Positions 35,004 to 45,170 are shown, counted from the first letter of the stretch. The stretch: 64,000 nt of DNA from Paracentrotus lividus (GCA_940671915.1 CALNVZ010002100.1:13581939-13645938); one strand, 5' to 3'. Numbers and translations: made by a program. Notes: generated from the sequence alone by a model not told the origin.

Positions 35004-36077
35004 TTACGTGTTGTGCCCAATAGGCGCGCGCATTAAATGATCATTTTATTCTATTTTCACTTTTATTTTTCAAAGATGGACACTGAATACGGAAATTGGA
35101 CAATATACCGTTTGTGAACACTCACTCCATGGGAATTGAAAATGCCACATTACTAACATGTTTGTTTTGACAAACTGGCTTCACTGCCACCCCCCCCCCC
35201 CCCCCCCCCGCATAAAAATCCCAATACTGTCTTCAATGTTTAAGGTATTATCTATTATTAAAAGTGAATAAGCTATTCAGTATTATTCTTTGACGTTTAA
35301 TTACCTTGTGGATGGAACTAAGCTAAATTCTACTGAAGTAACTTGTTAAAATAAAAAAGGCAACATAACGAGTAGAATCTTCCTTGCCTCTCTCTCTCTC
35401 TACTCAAATTTCCTTTAAGACCACAATGCTCATGGATTCTGTCCTTTTCTTGTCGAGTTTAATTCTGGTAGAATGAGGATTTTCGTTACTGCATTAACAT
35501 GACGAATTATAAGAAGTTAATATTAATTGATATGGAGAAATTCTAAGAAATTAGAAGGAAAAAAAAAGTTAAAAAAACATTAGAAACATTTTTATGAAAA
35601 ATGAGATAGTGAATTATTATAAATCATTGAAAATACCGACTTCATGAAATAAACTTCACAACATAAGCAACAGAAATATATTTGGAAAAACGCTTTTAAT
35701 TTAATAAATACCAGTACAGCTAGTAGCAAATAAATCGAGAAAAAAAAAAAGAAAAAAATTGAAACCACATACAACATTATCATTATAATCAATTTTGTAT
35801 TGCATTGAGAAATGTACATGGAAAATGAATCATCTGGTATACATGGACGGAATAAGAAGGTTAATATTTCAAACATTATACAGTACTTGATAATATGCTA
35901 CAGCGTATTTAAATGTATATCACATTCTGTTTAACATAATCAGCAATATTAGCTTGTGCATGCCACATTTTGACATACAGAATTGTTGATAGACATGTAC
36001 CAAATTCAATAAATAAATTTACATTACATATAAATTAACATTTTCAATCATAAACAGACTGAAATATAATCAACTTC
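35004..36077. other. Interior of the 7.7-kb element, A+T-rich
   Basis: C run at 35191-35209, a short (CT)n tract near 35390, and AT-rich sequence. No exon could be supported here. Confidence 0.5.
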
Positions 36078-36187
36078 CAGTGGCACCGGTAAGTTTTAAT
36101 TCAAGAATAGAAGGGGAAAGTCATTGTTAACACACAATCGCTTGCCCCTCAAATATTTTGTATTCTCAGAGCTTTCCGGCGCCACTG
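36078..36187. mobile_element. 110-bp hAT-like MITE
   Basis: CAGTGGCACCGGTAAG at the left pairs with CTTTCCGGCGCCACTG at the right, with two mismatches. Flanks TCAACTTC and TGAACTTA agree at 6 of 8 positions, consistent with an aged 8-bp hAT duplication. Confidence 0.65.
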
Positions 36188-36225
36188 TGAACTTAATAAA
36201 AATTGTAAATTTAAAAATTCAAATA

Positions 36226-36298
36226 CAAGTAATATCATCATTACTTTATTAGATTCAATATTTAAGTAATATCATCATTACTTTATTATATTCAATAT
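36226..36298. repeat. Two-copy direct repeat, ~38 bp
   Basis: AAGTAATATCATCATTACTT plus a following TATTxxATTCAATATT segment occurs twice in tandem. Confidence 0.75.
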
Positions 36299-36579
36299 TG
36301 GCAAAGATACACGTATTTACCTTTAGTAAAATTGTATTTCTTTTCTATCAATGATAGATATAATTATCATCATTATTTATTAATTTCATTCACCACTCTT
36401 TGTCCTAATTTTTATTTTGTTAGAATATCAGAAGTAAATCAGTTGACACAATCTCTTTGTAGTTTATTTAATGTTTAATTACAAGTCTAGAGACCATCGT
36501 GTTCTGATCAAACACTTATATTTGTGAATGGCAAAATATGGCCTTAGTACAATAACTTGGAAATACATTCCAATATAAC

Positions 36580-38515
36580 TTAACCCTTTGAGTGCGACGG
36601 GCTTCTACAGAAGCCGAGAGAGGTGTTCAGTCTGCTACGACGGGCTTCTACAGAAGCCGAGATAATTCTCTAATATATTGACAAGCTTTTTCGGCTTTTC
36701 ACCAGCTTTTTGGGGCTAAAGTCTTGAGGAATAGGACAAAGATATATTCATTTTTAATATCCATTAAAGAAATAACCTAGTTACGTGGAAAAAATCAAGA
36801 AAAATTCATTTCATTTCAGCATTACCATAATTTTTTTACATAAGAAACGAATTCCCGATCTTAACTTTTGGCGTACGCGTACGCGTCCGGAGGGGAAGAA
36901 ATAATCAAATAAAGCTAGCTCGAGAGGATAAATATGAGAGATAAAGATTGAGAATGAGAAGAAGAGAGAGAAATAGAAAGGTTAAGGGATTAAAACAATG
37001 TTCATTATTATAGATAATTATATGAAACATTAGTTGCATGGAGATTAAGCCTGTCGATTTCCGATTCTCCCTAGGTTATATATACTTATCACGATAATAA
37101 GAGGGGTTGATTATCTGAATTTTGCTTGAACTAGTTTGTTGTAACTATAACGATGTAATTAAATGTAAAGTATGCCTAATGCAGTAGGTATTATAAGTTA
37201 AACGTCCCGCTTTTATTTCAAAACTTACACCTGCGCTTTTAATGAATGGTGCTTCGTCAAAGGTGCCATTGTCCAGAGGTGCGAAGCCGGCCGCTATGAT
37301 CTTTAATCCATATTTTATAGAAATAATTTGAAAGAAACAGGACCTCTTTTCAGGTGCTATACAGTAGGCTCATCGATCGAACCGTGCGTGCTGTACATGC
37401 ATTACGCACTTTGCATTGTGAATCTACTGGAAAGGAAGAAAGCGGAACTTCTGCCAAAATGACTGTTTTTCTTTACAAAATAACGCGTCTTATATTTGGT
37501 TTTGATGACTTTGCCTTACAGTGTTAGATAGAAAAATGTCTGCCCTTTCATGTTTATATTTGAAGAGTTTGATTCCAAAAGGCGCTAAATCCACTTTTAG
37601 TGTTTTAGAGTAAATCAAGGTTTTTTAATTTACCATTTTATCTTATCCATTGTAAGTTTATTTTGATATATATGATAAAGCTATCGTATTCGAATAATTA
37701 AGTCACGTTTTTAAAAATCTAGCTATCAATTTCAATTTTTAAGAAATTTTTCTAATTTCAATTCCCATGGATTTAGCGCCTTTTGGAATAAAACCTCCGT
37801 CAAATGCCAATTTTTGTAGATTTAAAGCCTATAAATAAATGAAATTCAAAACGAAACACATGAATATTGCTACCAGAGTATAGATACAACTTTTCTGATG
37901 TTTAAATTTTGAAAATTTTTTTTTGTTTTTTTTTGTTTTAAATATCTTATCTTTTTCAAGACCGGGATTTTCGATGTTTTATTCCAAAAGGAGCTAAATC
38001 CAAAAATATTCATAAAATTATGAAAACTATTCTAATAATCTAAAAATTTTGCACGGATGATGGAGGCTGGTAGCCACAACATGTGCTAAAAGATCTAATT
38101 GTATTTTGTTAGGTAAAGTGGTTAAATAAACAAATCCTAAATGACCATAGTGGATTTAGCGCCTTTTGGAATAAAACCGTTTTGGATTTAGCTCCTTTTG
38201 GAATAAAACTCATATTTGTGACCAATTTTTTTCAAACTTCCAAAAAATATTTTTTTATCCAATATACTACATTTGATTCCCATGCCTAAGATGCACTTAA
38301 TTAACCTATAAAATCCATTTTGGTCAAAAGTGGATTTAGCGCCTTTTGGAATCAAGCTCTTCATTTACTACAAATCATGAAAATGACCGAGTTAGATGCA
38401 AGGAAAAATGAAAGCACAAAACATGACAAATTTCTATAATACTGTCAGTGTACAAAAAATCGCTCCGCCACAGGGGTAACAATCGCATTTCACAGGCCCG
38501 CACTCAAAGGGTTAA
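36580..38515. mobile_element. piggyBac-like non-autonomous element (TTAA TSD)
   Basis: TTAA CCCTTTGAGTGCG at 36580-36596 pairs perfectly with CGCACTCAAAGGG TTAA at 38499-38515. TTAA targets and CCCTTT starts are the piggyBac signature. At the left, a 24-bp subterminal unit with a GGCTTCT AC AGAAGCC palindrome occurs twice (about 36597-36621 and 36640-36664). No transposase ORF is visible. The element is interrupted by the box-bearing element at 37562-38362, so its own length is about 1.13 kb. Confidence 0.88.
37562..38362 (-). mobile_element. Box-bearing TIR element, GGCGCT subtype (801 bp, ATTT TSD)
   Basis: The left end is GAAGAGTTTGATTCCAAAAG and the right end is its inverse (…GGAATCAAGCTCTTC). 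ATTT flanks both sides (37558-37561 and 38363-38366). A 20-bp box TTCCAAAAGGCGCTAAATCC occurs at 37573(+), 37769(-), 37982(+, GGAGCT variant), 38152(-), 38184(-, GGAGCT variant) and 38332(-). Read on the minus strand the order is + + + - + -, identical to the 14000-14788 element. Interior segments are also recognisably homologous. Non-coding. Confidence 0.87.
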
Positions 38516-38607
38516 TGAAACTCTGAAAACTTATGATAAAGCATATTAATTATTTTAGCAAACAAGTAAACTTTTCACAACTAAAAATAAGTGGGATCAT
38601 GTATAAT

Positions 38608-39005
38608 TAAAGATTAAAGATTAAAGATTACTTTATTGATTTTCTTTCATGTTTTCAAAAGTTAACAAAATAAATAATCAAATTAACAACATCAGTATGT
38701 AACATAGAACATTTTGTTCAAAAGTAACAGAGAAAACAATTATAAAGAAAATTCAGGAACCAGCAAGAAGCAAAGCTTGCAAGGCGCTGGTCCCTTTAAT
38801 ATAAAATAGAATACGAAAGTAAGCATTTTTTTTTTTTTTTTTTTTAACTGAAACATATTCATGAAATAATTCATAATTGAATAAATCTTAATTGAATAAT
38901 TCATTGAATAATTCTTGCCCCATCCCAGCACGGACAAAAACTGACTAACAGCACACGCACTGTCAACCAGTTACTATCATGCCGGGATGAGGCAAGAAAT
39001 ATAAT
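38608..39005 (-). mobile_element. LINE 3'-end fragment with (ATCTTTA)n tail
   Basis: On the minus strand the sequence ends in AATAAAGTAATCTTTAATCT and further ATCTTTA repeats (plus strand 38609-38633), a typical LINE tail. GGGACCAGCGCCTTGCAAGC lies upstream. No RT sequence remains. A short inverted repeat (TTCTTGCCCCATCCC with GGGATGAGGCAAGAA) spans 38911-38998. The 5' limit is approximate. Confidence 0.6.
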
Positions 39006-39615
39006 TTACAATTATTATACAAAAAGAAGGAAAAAACAGCAAACTTAGAGAGACAAAAAATACCCGGGAGGGGACTAGGGTGGGGAAGGGGGGGGGGGGT
39101 GTCGCAGATTTAGATAATGATTTTTTTTATTTTTTATATATAGTGTGCATGAAAAGTAAAGTTTGCTCTTGGTGTTATTTGATCCTTGGTGATATCCGTC
39201 TGTCATAATGTATAAGTAAATGTAATTCGTACTACAAAATTTCATTTGCATTAGACAAGAATCTACGTTGTATGGAGAGAAAAATATTCACTGCAACTGA
39301 ACAAAATTGACATGTGCATCAGTCGTATCGTCAACCTCAAATTGATGTACAATGTATGCTACCAGACAGTATGAAATAAAGTATTTTTGTCTTTCTTGAC
39401 CATCATTCAATTAAAAGATAACAATTCTGGAATAAAACGATGACATCTTACCTGCAGAACTCTATAAACCCACATAATGATACGGGGGGGGGGGGGGGGG
39501 GGGGGAGTTGTATAAATATATCTGCTTTTTAAAAATGAGTTCATGAAGACTTAATTTCATTTTCGGAATCAACCTTACTTCCTCACAATGAAACATGTAA
39601 AGAAGAGAGATTATG
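39006..39615. other. Interior of the 7.7-kb element with homopolymers
   Basis: G runs near 39089 and at 39484-39505 (22 G). No exon seen. Confidence 0.5.
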
Positions 39616-39742
39616 TTACCACAGCTTTGCCACAACAAACAATGTAACCAATTTTAGTTTCTTGGGAAAGCTCTTCAATAAAAGTTCCTCAAGTTTCTTC
39701 ATACCAATGTCATTCCAGCATAGGTTCTTGATGTGGACGGCT
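39616..39742 (-). pseudogene. Candidate terminal exon of the gene inside the 7.7-kb element
   Basis: On the minus strand, TTTTATTTTAG (acceptor-like) is followed by a frame reading AVHIKNLCWNDIGMKKLEEL then LLKSFPKKLKLV and ending at a stop at 39616-39618. With acceptance at the second AG, the phase fits the donor of the exon at 40147-40384. No domain recognised. Status depends on whether that upstream exon is real. Confidence 0.4.
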
Positions 39743-40146
39743 CTAAAATAAAAGATAAGAAAAATGAAACCATAAATGATAATCATATCAAACTCAAAAC
39801 TAGACAATAATATTCAAGTCAAAATCATAAGAAAACTGAAACTAAGAATTTAAACGCTAAAAGAATTACTTTATAGTAACTGTTTGCCTTAAACATGCTA
39901 AAAGCCCTTTAAGGTTTCACATATCGATCTGATATTAGATAAACTGAATGAAGAAATCAGTGCTATGCCATTAAAGACAGTACTGTCGGGTGAGCTATGC
40001 GTACATGCACACTCCTTACGTCCAGTATGTTCAACTCGCCCTTGTCTATGTTTTGAAAATTGGTTCATATTTCTAATGTTTGAAAATACTATCTGTGGAT
40101 ATTAGACCTCAGCTTAGCGTCAGAAAACAAAATGGGAAGAAGATAC

Positions 40147-40384
40147 CTTTCAACTTTTTCTCAGGCACAGGCAGAGGTTCATCATCAGAATCGTAGTCAG
40201 AGCTGTCAGAAGATGTTTCTAGTTCAACTGCTTCAACTATTCCATAACAGGGCACCTGTTCCCGTCCATAGACACTACCACTCCGACTTTGAGATCACTA
40301 TGCCAGAACACATCTGCTGCTCTGAGAGTGTTTAGGGAATTCCCAATAACCCATCTGACAAGCATGTCGGTCCCTGGATCCAAT
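40147..40384 (-). pseudogene. Candidate internal exon of the gene inside the 7.7-kb element (one frameshift)
   Basis: Bounded on the minus strand by CTACAAACTTAG (acceptor) and AAAG|GTATCT (donor). The first reading is RLDPGTDMLVRWVIGNSL, then NTLRAADVFWHSDLKVGVVV and SMDGNRCPVME, ending in TAG near 40235. In another frame it continues as VEAVELETSSDSSDYDSDDE then PLPVPEKKLK. The acidic Ser/Asp stretch and the good splice sites suggest a genuine exon that has suffered one frame change, or a sequencing error. I do not recognise the protein. It could be a decayed transposase or a captured host gene. Confidence 0.45.
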
Positions 40385-40929
40385 CTAAGTTTGTAGAAAG
40401 GATTTTTTATTAAACAAGTTGTTTGTTTTGTTTCTTTTTTTTTCCAGGTGTTTTGGCAATCCAATGCTAAAAATTGCAAATGAAATCAATTGGATAGCAG
40501 ACCTAATATTTTAAATTGCCCCTACTAAACAAATCCTGTCGAATCATTGAGTATGATACTGGTTATACAAGATTATCAAAAATATTTGATACACTCTATT
40601 GAAGAAAAAAATGTTAGAATTAAACACTTTTAATTCATCAAAAAATTTCAGCTGAAAATATGATCATATGCCAATGCTCATGTACAATACACCATGCAAG
40701 CATTAGCCAAAATCACAAACATATTCATGTCCAAATTAGAAGTCTGCTAATTTAAATGATAACATATTCCAAATTTATACTTTCCTGTTACTATAAACTT
40801 TGAGCCAACATAACAGTATCATGTTAATATTAATTTTGGTAGTGAGTGTGATCAATGGATAACAGTATACTGCAAAAGTTGTCATAATTTCCCTTATGTG
40901 TGGAATTATTGCACTATGAAAACTCTCAC

Positions 40930-41004
40930 CTCGATCTGTCTCTGGCCAGCAGCATTGTTAAAAAGTATGTGTAGCAGTCCCAGGACATCTCTGATCAAAG
41001 TGCT
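40930..41004 (-). pseudogene. Weak candidate exon of the gene inside the 7.7-kb element
   Basis: Minus-strand reading STLIRDVLGLLHILFNNAAG then QRQIE ends at GAG|GTGAG, a good donor. An acceptor-like GCTTTTCAG lies at about 41022-41030, but all frames from it stop early. Either the exon is degraded or the acceptor is elsewhere. Confidence 0.3.
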
Positions 41005-41030
41005 AACTTAATCTACTGCATCTGAAAAGC

Positions 41031-42020
41031 AATAAAGGAACATTCCTCATTATCACCACTGAGGTCCACTTTATTCCTATAAATTATTTTATTGTCTGTT
41101 ATGACATGTTCATCACCTGATATGGTGCTTGCCTGCACAATTCCTTAAAGTGATTACACAATAGTTAAAATCTTTATAGGCTATGATTGACAGGCAAATT
41201 TTCTAAGAGTGATATCATTAATATTAGAAATTGATGATTTTTCAATCGAAATCAATGCATTTTTGCAAATTCTTTGTGATTATTCAAGGGTTTTAAATCT
41301 GTCTTAGAAATCAAAATCAATTTTAATTCTTGATGAAATGGGGCCCAGCAGCCGAGGCTATACCAAGTTAGTACCTTAGCCGAAGGTCCAAAGTTAGATC
41401 TAAGATTATGGAGAAGAGTCACAAGTGCGATGCACGCTAGTAGCAAAGTCATGTCGTGAGATTGTATTGTGAAGACTAAACGCGTTCCCAACGGTTTTTC
41501 ACTCATCGGGAAAGAATCTGGAGTTTGTTTGTTTGTTTTTTTGTGATAGTGAAATCAAATTCATTAAAAACATATTAACTGATGAATAAAACTAGACATA
41601 TTTCATTCAAGTAAATAGTGTAAGTGGGCGAGACCTGAGGTGGGGGAAATTAGCCTACCACATTACACATGTCACTCATTACATTACACAGACTCTCGAC
41701 TTGAGAGGAAAATAATTATTCAAAATTTCAATTTCAACTGTTAAAAATCACCATTCATTTAATCATTTTATTCCCGATCTGTGTTTAAAAAAAAATTCAT
41801 TACTGCTTAGTTTTTCTAGCTTAACATGACTTTGAGTGACACATAATACTTCACTCCAATTTCACTCACACGAAAATAAGTACATGGGACAATGCAGAAC
41901 GGACGTGCATTATTTTAAAGGTCTTTGCTCTTTTTACTCTTTATCATAGGTTGAGAATAATCAGAATGACTGAAAAAACTACATTACATCTGTTCACTAT
42001 TTTATATTTAACAATAACTC
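41031..42020. other. Interior of the 7.7-kb element, putative intron
   Basis: The open frame at 41252-41506 (minus) lies in MITE-like sequence (CTGGGCCCCATTTCATCAAG on minus) and is not supported as coding. A+T-rich otherwise. Confidence 0.4.
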
Positions 42021-42022
42021 AC

Positions 42023-42064
42023 CTTTTCATGGTCTTCGACTGTTCCAAACTCTGAATATTTCAT
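42023..42064 (-). pseudogene. Candidate first coding exon of the gene inside the 7.7-kb element
   Basis: On the minus strand an ATG at 42064 opens MKYSEFGTVEDHEK and ends at AAAAG|GTGAGTTATT, an excellent donor, in phase 0. It lies 3 bp inside a terminal box and about 250 bp from the element end, where a transposase start would be expected. Too short to identify. Confidence 0.35.
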
Positions 42065-42370
42065 TTCCGTCACTTCGTGAAAAAAAATCTTGAGCGACAA
42101 CGTATTCCGTGCATTTTCACGCATTGACGGATGCCAATCCGTCACTTCGTGAAAACAAGAAATCCTATTACTCGCTATTTTCTTGCTTGCATGGTCGCTA
42201 TAGTAACGTAATTAAACATTTTTGTGATCTGAAGCTTGGTGAAATTCAAGATGTGAGTGAAAGAGTTCCAAAAAGTAAAAAAAACTCAAAATTGAAAAAT
42301 TTGAAAACTTTCTCGTATCCGTCACTTCGTGAAAACAGGGACGATTTGACGATCACTTTACTTGGGCTTT

Positions 42371-42570
42371 AATGTAAACAATATTGGCCCCCAGCTGTGA
42401 TCTTGGGTGACCACTTTTAGGACTGACGTCAAGGAACAGATGTTTTTTATTGGTTGAGGTGTTTGTCACACCAGGGTCTCCTCTCATGTCCCTGGTCACA
42501 CTTAGAAAAGAGAACTAATAGAGTTGCAAGTAGGGGTATACTGTCCTCAAACGGACTGGTTCGTCATGTT
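42371..42570 (+). repeat. Dispersed repeat, copy 2
   Basis: Counterpart of 17240-17466 (GAGGTGTTTGTCACACC, AGAGAACTAATAG, CTCAAACGGACTG). It abuts the right end of the 7.7-kb element. Confidence 0.8.
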
Positions 42571-42599
42571 AAAATTTTCTTTTCCTCCTCTTTATAAAT

Positions 42600-42840
42600 T
42601 CCAGTTAAACTTTTGAAAAATAACGAACCTTTTCTATTTTTGGAATAAAGAAAATTCGGAATAACGAAAAGTCGGAAGAACGAACACTTTCGATTTTCGG
42701 ACTAACAAACCTTTTAATATTTTCGGAAAAACAAACATTGTCTATTTTTGGACTAATGATTTGGAATAACGTACCTCATTCTATTTTCGGAATAACGAAC
42801 CTTTTTTTTTTCAGAATAATGAACCTTTTTCTATATTCGG
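42600..42840. repeat. GGAATAACGAACC minisatellite, left block
   Basis: Imperfect units with TATTTTCGGAATAACGAACC. The array continues at 43385-43560 after an insertion. Confidence 0.8.
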
Positions 42841-43384
42841 AATTGAATTGAATTGAATTGAATTGAATTAAATTGGTTTATTTAGCAAAATTTCATCGCG
42901 GCCAAAGGCCGAATTACAAATTTTTTAAGAAGATAAAAGCATAAGATAACGTATACAATATAAAATACATGTGCATATATAAAAGGCGATATTGTACCAA
43001 ATTATATGAGTACCGACAATTCATAGATATAGTCATATAGTGTTAACATAAACAAATAAACAAGAAAAGATAACAATATAGATTACATGTAGGCTAAAAG
43101 TATTGATACGATTTTGCTAGGTTCGGCTTATTTGGAAATTAAGGGATTAAACAAAATGTTTACGTTTATACAAATGTAAATTACAGATTATGAATATGGA
43201 ATTTATAAACAGATTATATAAAAATTAGGTTTGAGGTAAATGTCTTTAAAGTAATAAAGTAATTATTGTTTTCCTGTTCTACTTTATAAACTTCAAAGAT
43301 AAACATATAGAAATTAAGGATTTAATCATGTGCATACAATTGAGAGAGAAATATGAGTGTATAGTAGTCAAACATCATTTGACT
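42841..43384 (-). mobile_element. LINE-like 3' fragment with (AATTC)n tail, inserted in the minisatellite
   Basis: The insertion begins with four to five GAATT units (42841-42870). On the minus strand TTCGGCCTTTGGCCGCGATG and TTTGCTAAATAAACCAATTT precede this tail, as at a LINE or LINE-dependent SINE 3' end. No RT is present. The minisatellite resumes at about 43385, so this is a secondary insertion. A related tail lies at 56703-56745. Confidence 0.65.
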
Positions 43385-43560
43385 AACGGACCTTTTTCTA
43401 TTATCAGAATAACGAAATTTTTCTATTTTTGGGTATTAAAAAATTGGGAATAATGAACCTTTTTCTATTTTTTCGAACTAACGAACCTTTTCTATTTTCG
43501 TACTAACGAATCTCATTCTATTTTTTTCGGAACAACGAACCTTTCAGAGTAACAGACATC
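43385..43560. repeat. GGAATAACGAACC minisatellite, right block
   Basis: Continuation of 42600-42840 with the same TTTTCTATTTTCGGACTAACG units. Confidence 0.75.
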
Positions 43561-43562
43561 AC

Positions 43563-43660
43563 TCCCCCCCCCCCCCCCCGCCCCCCCCCCCCCTGGACTA
43601 TCGGACCCGCGGACTCAAGACCCGCGACTATCGGACCCGCGGACTATCGGGATGAACCCC
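43563..43660. repeat. C homopolymer plus GGACTATCGGACCCGC units
   Basis: C runs (43564-43593) are followed by about four units of 15-17 bp based on GGACTATCGGACCCGC. Confidence 0.75.
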
Positions 43661-44631
43661 AAAAAAGGGGTATGTTTTGATGAAAGTTCGAGTGCGCGAT
43701 TATTATCCGCGAACGCGATTACGCGATGAAACGAAGTAAGCCAATACAAAATAAATGTGATTTAAGTGATTGTAATTTAGAACAGTTAGGACAAAGATAT
43801 ATATTACTCATCATAAAGTAAGTGAAAATAAAAAGAAACTGCTACAAGTGTCACAAACAATAACAACGATTTCATAACTTCAAGTTGTCATATTGAATAC
43901 CTTAGTACGTACGCATTATTAGACGCACACGAGAGGATTGTCGCATGACTTTGATTACAAGGATGCTAACTCTTTATTTTCTTTGTTGTCTTTCCATTCT
44001 CTGTCCTTGAAGTGCTGCATAAGGGACCAGAAAATGTGGGTAGTGGCATTAATGTTCTAAAGAGAGAGAGAGAAAAAAAAATCAAAAGTCCTGACAAAAT
44101 TTTTGAGAGAAATGTATCTGTGGATCGGCAGACTCACATGATGGCTCGAATGCAATCTGAGTCAGCGTGGAGGTTTTTCATAGAAATCTTGGGACAACCC
44201 CCACATAATGCATAAAGAAAGGCTCTGGGCAATTGCAAAAACTATTCGAGGTGGTTATTTCAAGAACAAAAAACAACATTACAATCGTGGTTATTAAAGA
44301 ATAAATGGAACTGAGTACCCCTACGGTATAAATACTTATGAACATGGTGTTTTCCGTAAACCTGTGAATTAAATATCCCTGGAACACCAAATTTGTAAAA
44401 ACTTATAATTTTCCTAATTGTTGAGTTGTTGATAGCATACTAATCACCAGAAAGTTTAACAGAACAAATCTACTTAACAACACGACTTAAAAAAAAAAAA
44501 ACTTTAAAAATGACAGGGGTGTGACTATTTATGTAAACACAATATAATATTTCAGATATTCATAATTTTTTAACAAGGTGGGGTTGACAAAAAAATGATA
44601 TTATATTTTCAGTTAGGTAGTTTTATTAGCT
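43661..44631. other. Unannotated intergenic DNA
   Basis: A+T-rich. Open frames of 67-70 codons (44012-44215 plus, 44178-44390 minus) show no recognisable motif. An A run is at 44488-44500. Confidence 0.4.
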
Positions 44632-44637
44632 AACTTT
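44632..44637 (-). terminator. Possible poly(A) signal AATAAA
   Basis: Minus-strand AATAAA about 100 nt downstream of the stop at 44739, a normal distance for a short 3' UTR. Confidence 0.45.
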
Positions 44638-44738
44638 GTGAAAGATTTTTTTGTTGCCTTCTCGCATAACTGTTAGACTACGTTTAAAATTGAAAGGTGT
44701 ATTTTGCTAGATAACGCAGAAATGCGGTCATGTGGTAG

Positions 44739-45170
44739 TTAATTCCTTTCTTCATCTTCCTTTTTAGGTGATGCCTTAATGACTTTGACTGCTGCTGTCA
44801 CGGCACCAATTGCCGCTCCACAAGCACCAACGGCGCTTCCCACTTCGGTTGAAGTAATTGTGCCCGTCGCGACAGCTTCGGTGATTGCTAAAACGGTGAA
44901 AGGAGCAGCGATGGTAGCACCGAAAGCAACACCGATGCCAAAAAGAGCGCCACCGGTTATAAGCATAGCTTTCTCATAGTAACGGCTTTTATTCCCTTTG
45001 AAGTATGTAGGGTACAATGAATCAATTTCACGTTCGAGCATGTCCTTGTAGGCGCTTCTCTTTTCTTCGTCTCCGATCGCGAGTGCGTTGAAGCATGCGA
45101 TGGCCTTTTCCTTGTTATATTTGTGAAATTCGTCAAAGCCTACTTGATTGAGTGGAGAAGCTTCATTTAC
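44739..45170 (-). CDS. Terminal exon of an unrecognised host gene (Gly/Ala-rich membrane segment)
   Basis: On the minus strand an acceptor TTTCTCTTCATGCAG is followed in phase 0 by 143 codons and a stop. The first half is charged and helical: VNEASPLNQVGFDEFHKYNK, then EKAIACFNALAIGDEEKRSA and MLEREIDSLYPTYF. The second half is a long Gly/Ala/Val-rich hydrophobic stretch, AMLITGGALFGIGVAFGATI to GAAIGAVTAAVKVI, likely one or two membrane-inserting helices. It ends in a charged tail, SPKKEDEERN. The G-rich helices recall glycine-zipper or ISG12/apolipoprotein-L-type segments, a loose resemblance only. Codon use looks unlike the surrounding repeats and the frame is intact. The frame formally extends 8 codons upstream to an ATG at 45194, but the splice site is the better start. 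Upstream exons were not found. Confidence 0.65.
   Translation of the reverse strand, partial: VNEASPLNQVGFDEFHKYNKEKAIACFNALAIGDEEKRSAYKDMLEREIDSLYPTYFKGNKSRYYEKAMLITGGALFGIGVAFGATIAAPFTVLAITEAVATGTITSTEVGSAVGACGAAIGAVTAAVKVIKASPKKEDEERN

Larger units (their letters stand above)
34635..42343 (-). mobile_element. 7.7-kb TIR element with 30-bp perfect TIRs, ATTT TSD and terminal box clusters
   Basis: 34635-34664 (starting CGTCCCTGTTTTCACGAAGT) is perfectly inverted at 42314-42343. ATTT lies directly outside on both sides (34631-34634 and 42344-42347). A 17-bp box TTTTCACGAAGTGACGG recurs near both ends. On the left it is at 34643(+), 34855(-), 34904(+), 34940(-) and 34987(+). On the right it is at 42067(-), 42114(+, degenerate), 42139(-) and 42319(-). 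Exon-like pieces lie on the minus strand starting just inside the right end. Later insertions inside include 36078-36187, 36580-38515 and 38608-39005. Without these the element is about 5.3 kb, a size that could encode a transposase. The superfamily is unknown to me. Confidence 0.85.

Noticed and set aside
42109-42372. 87-codon plus-strand frame at the end of the 7.7-kb element
   Set aside because: It is composed of terminal boxes and the TIR, so it is structural DNA rather than a gene.
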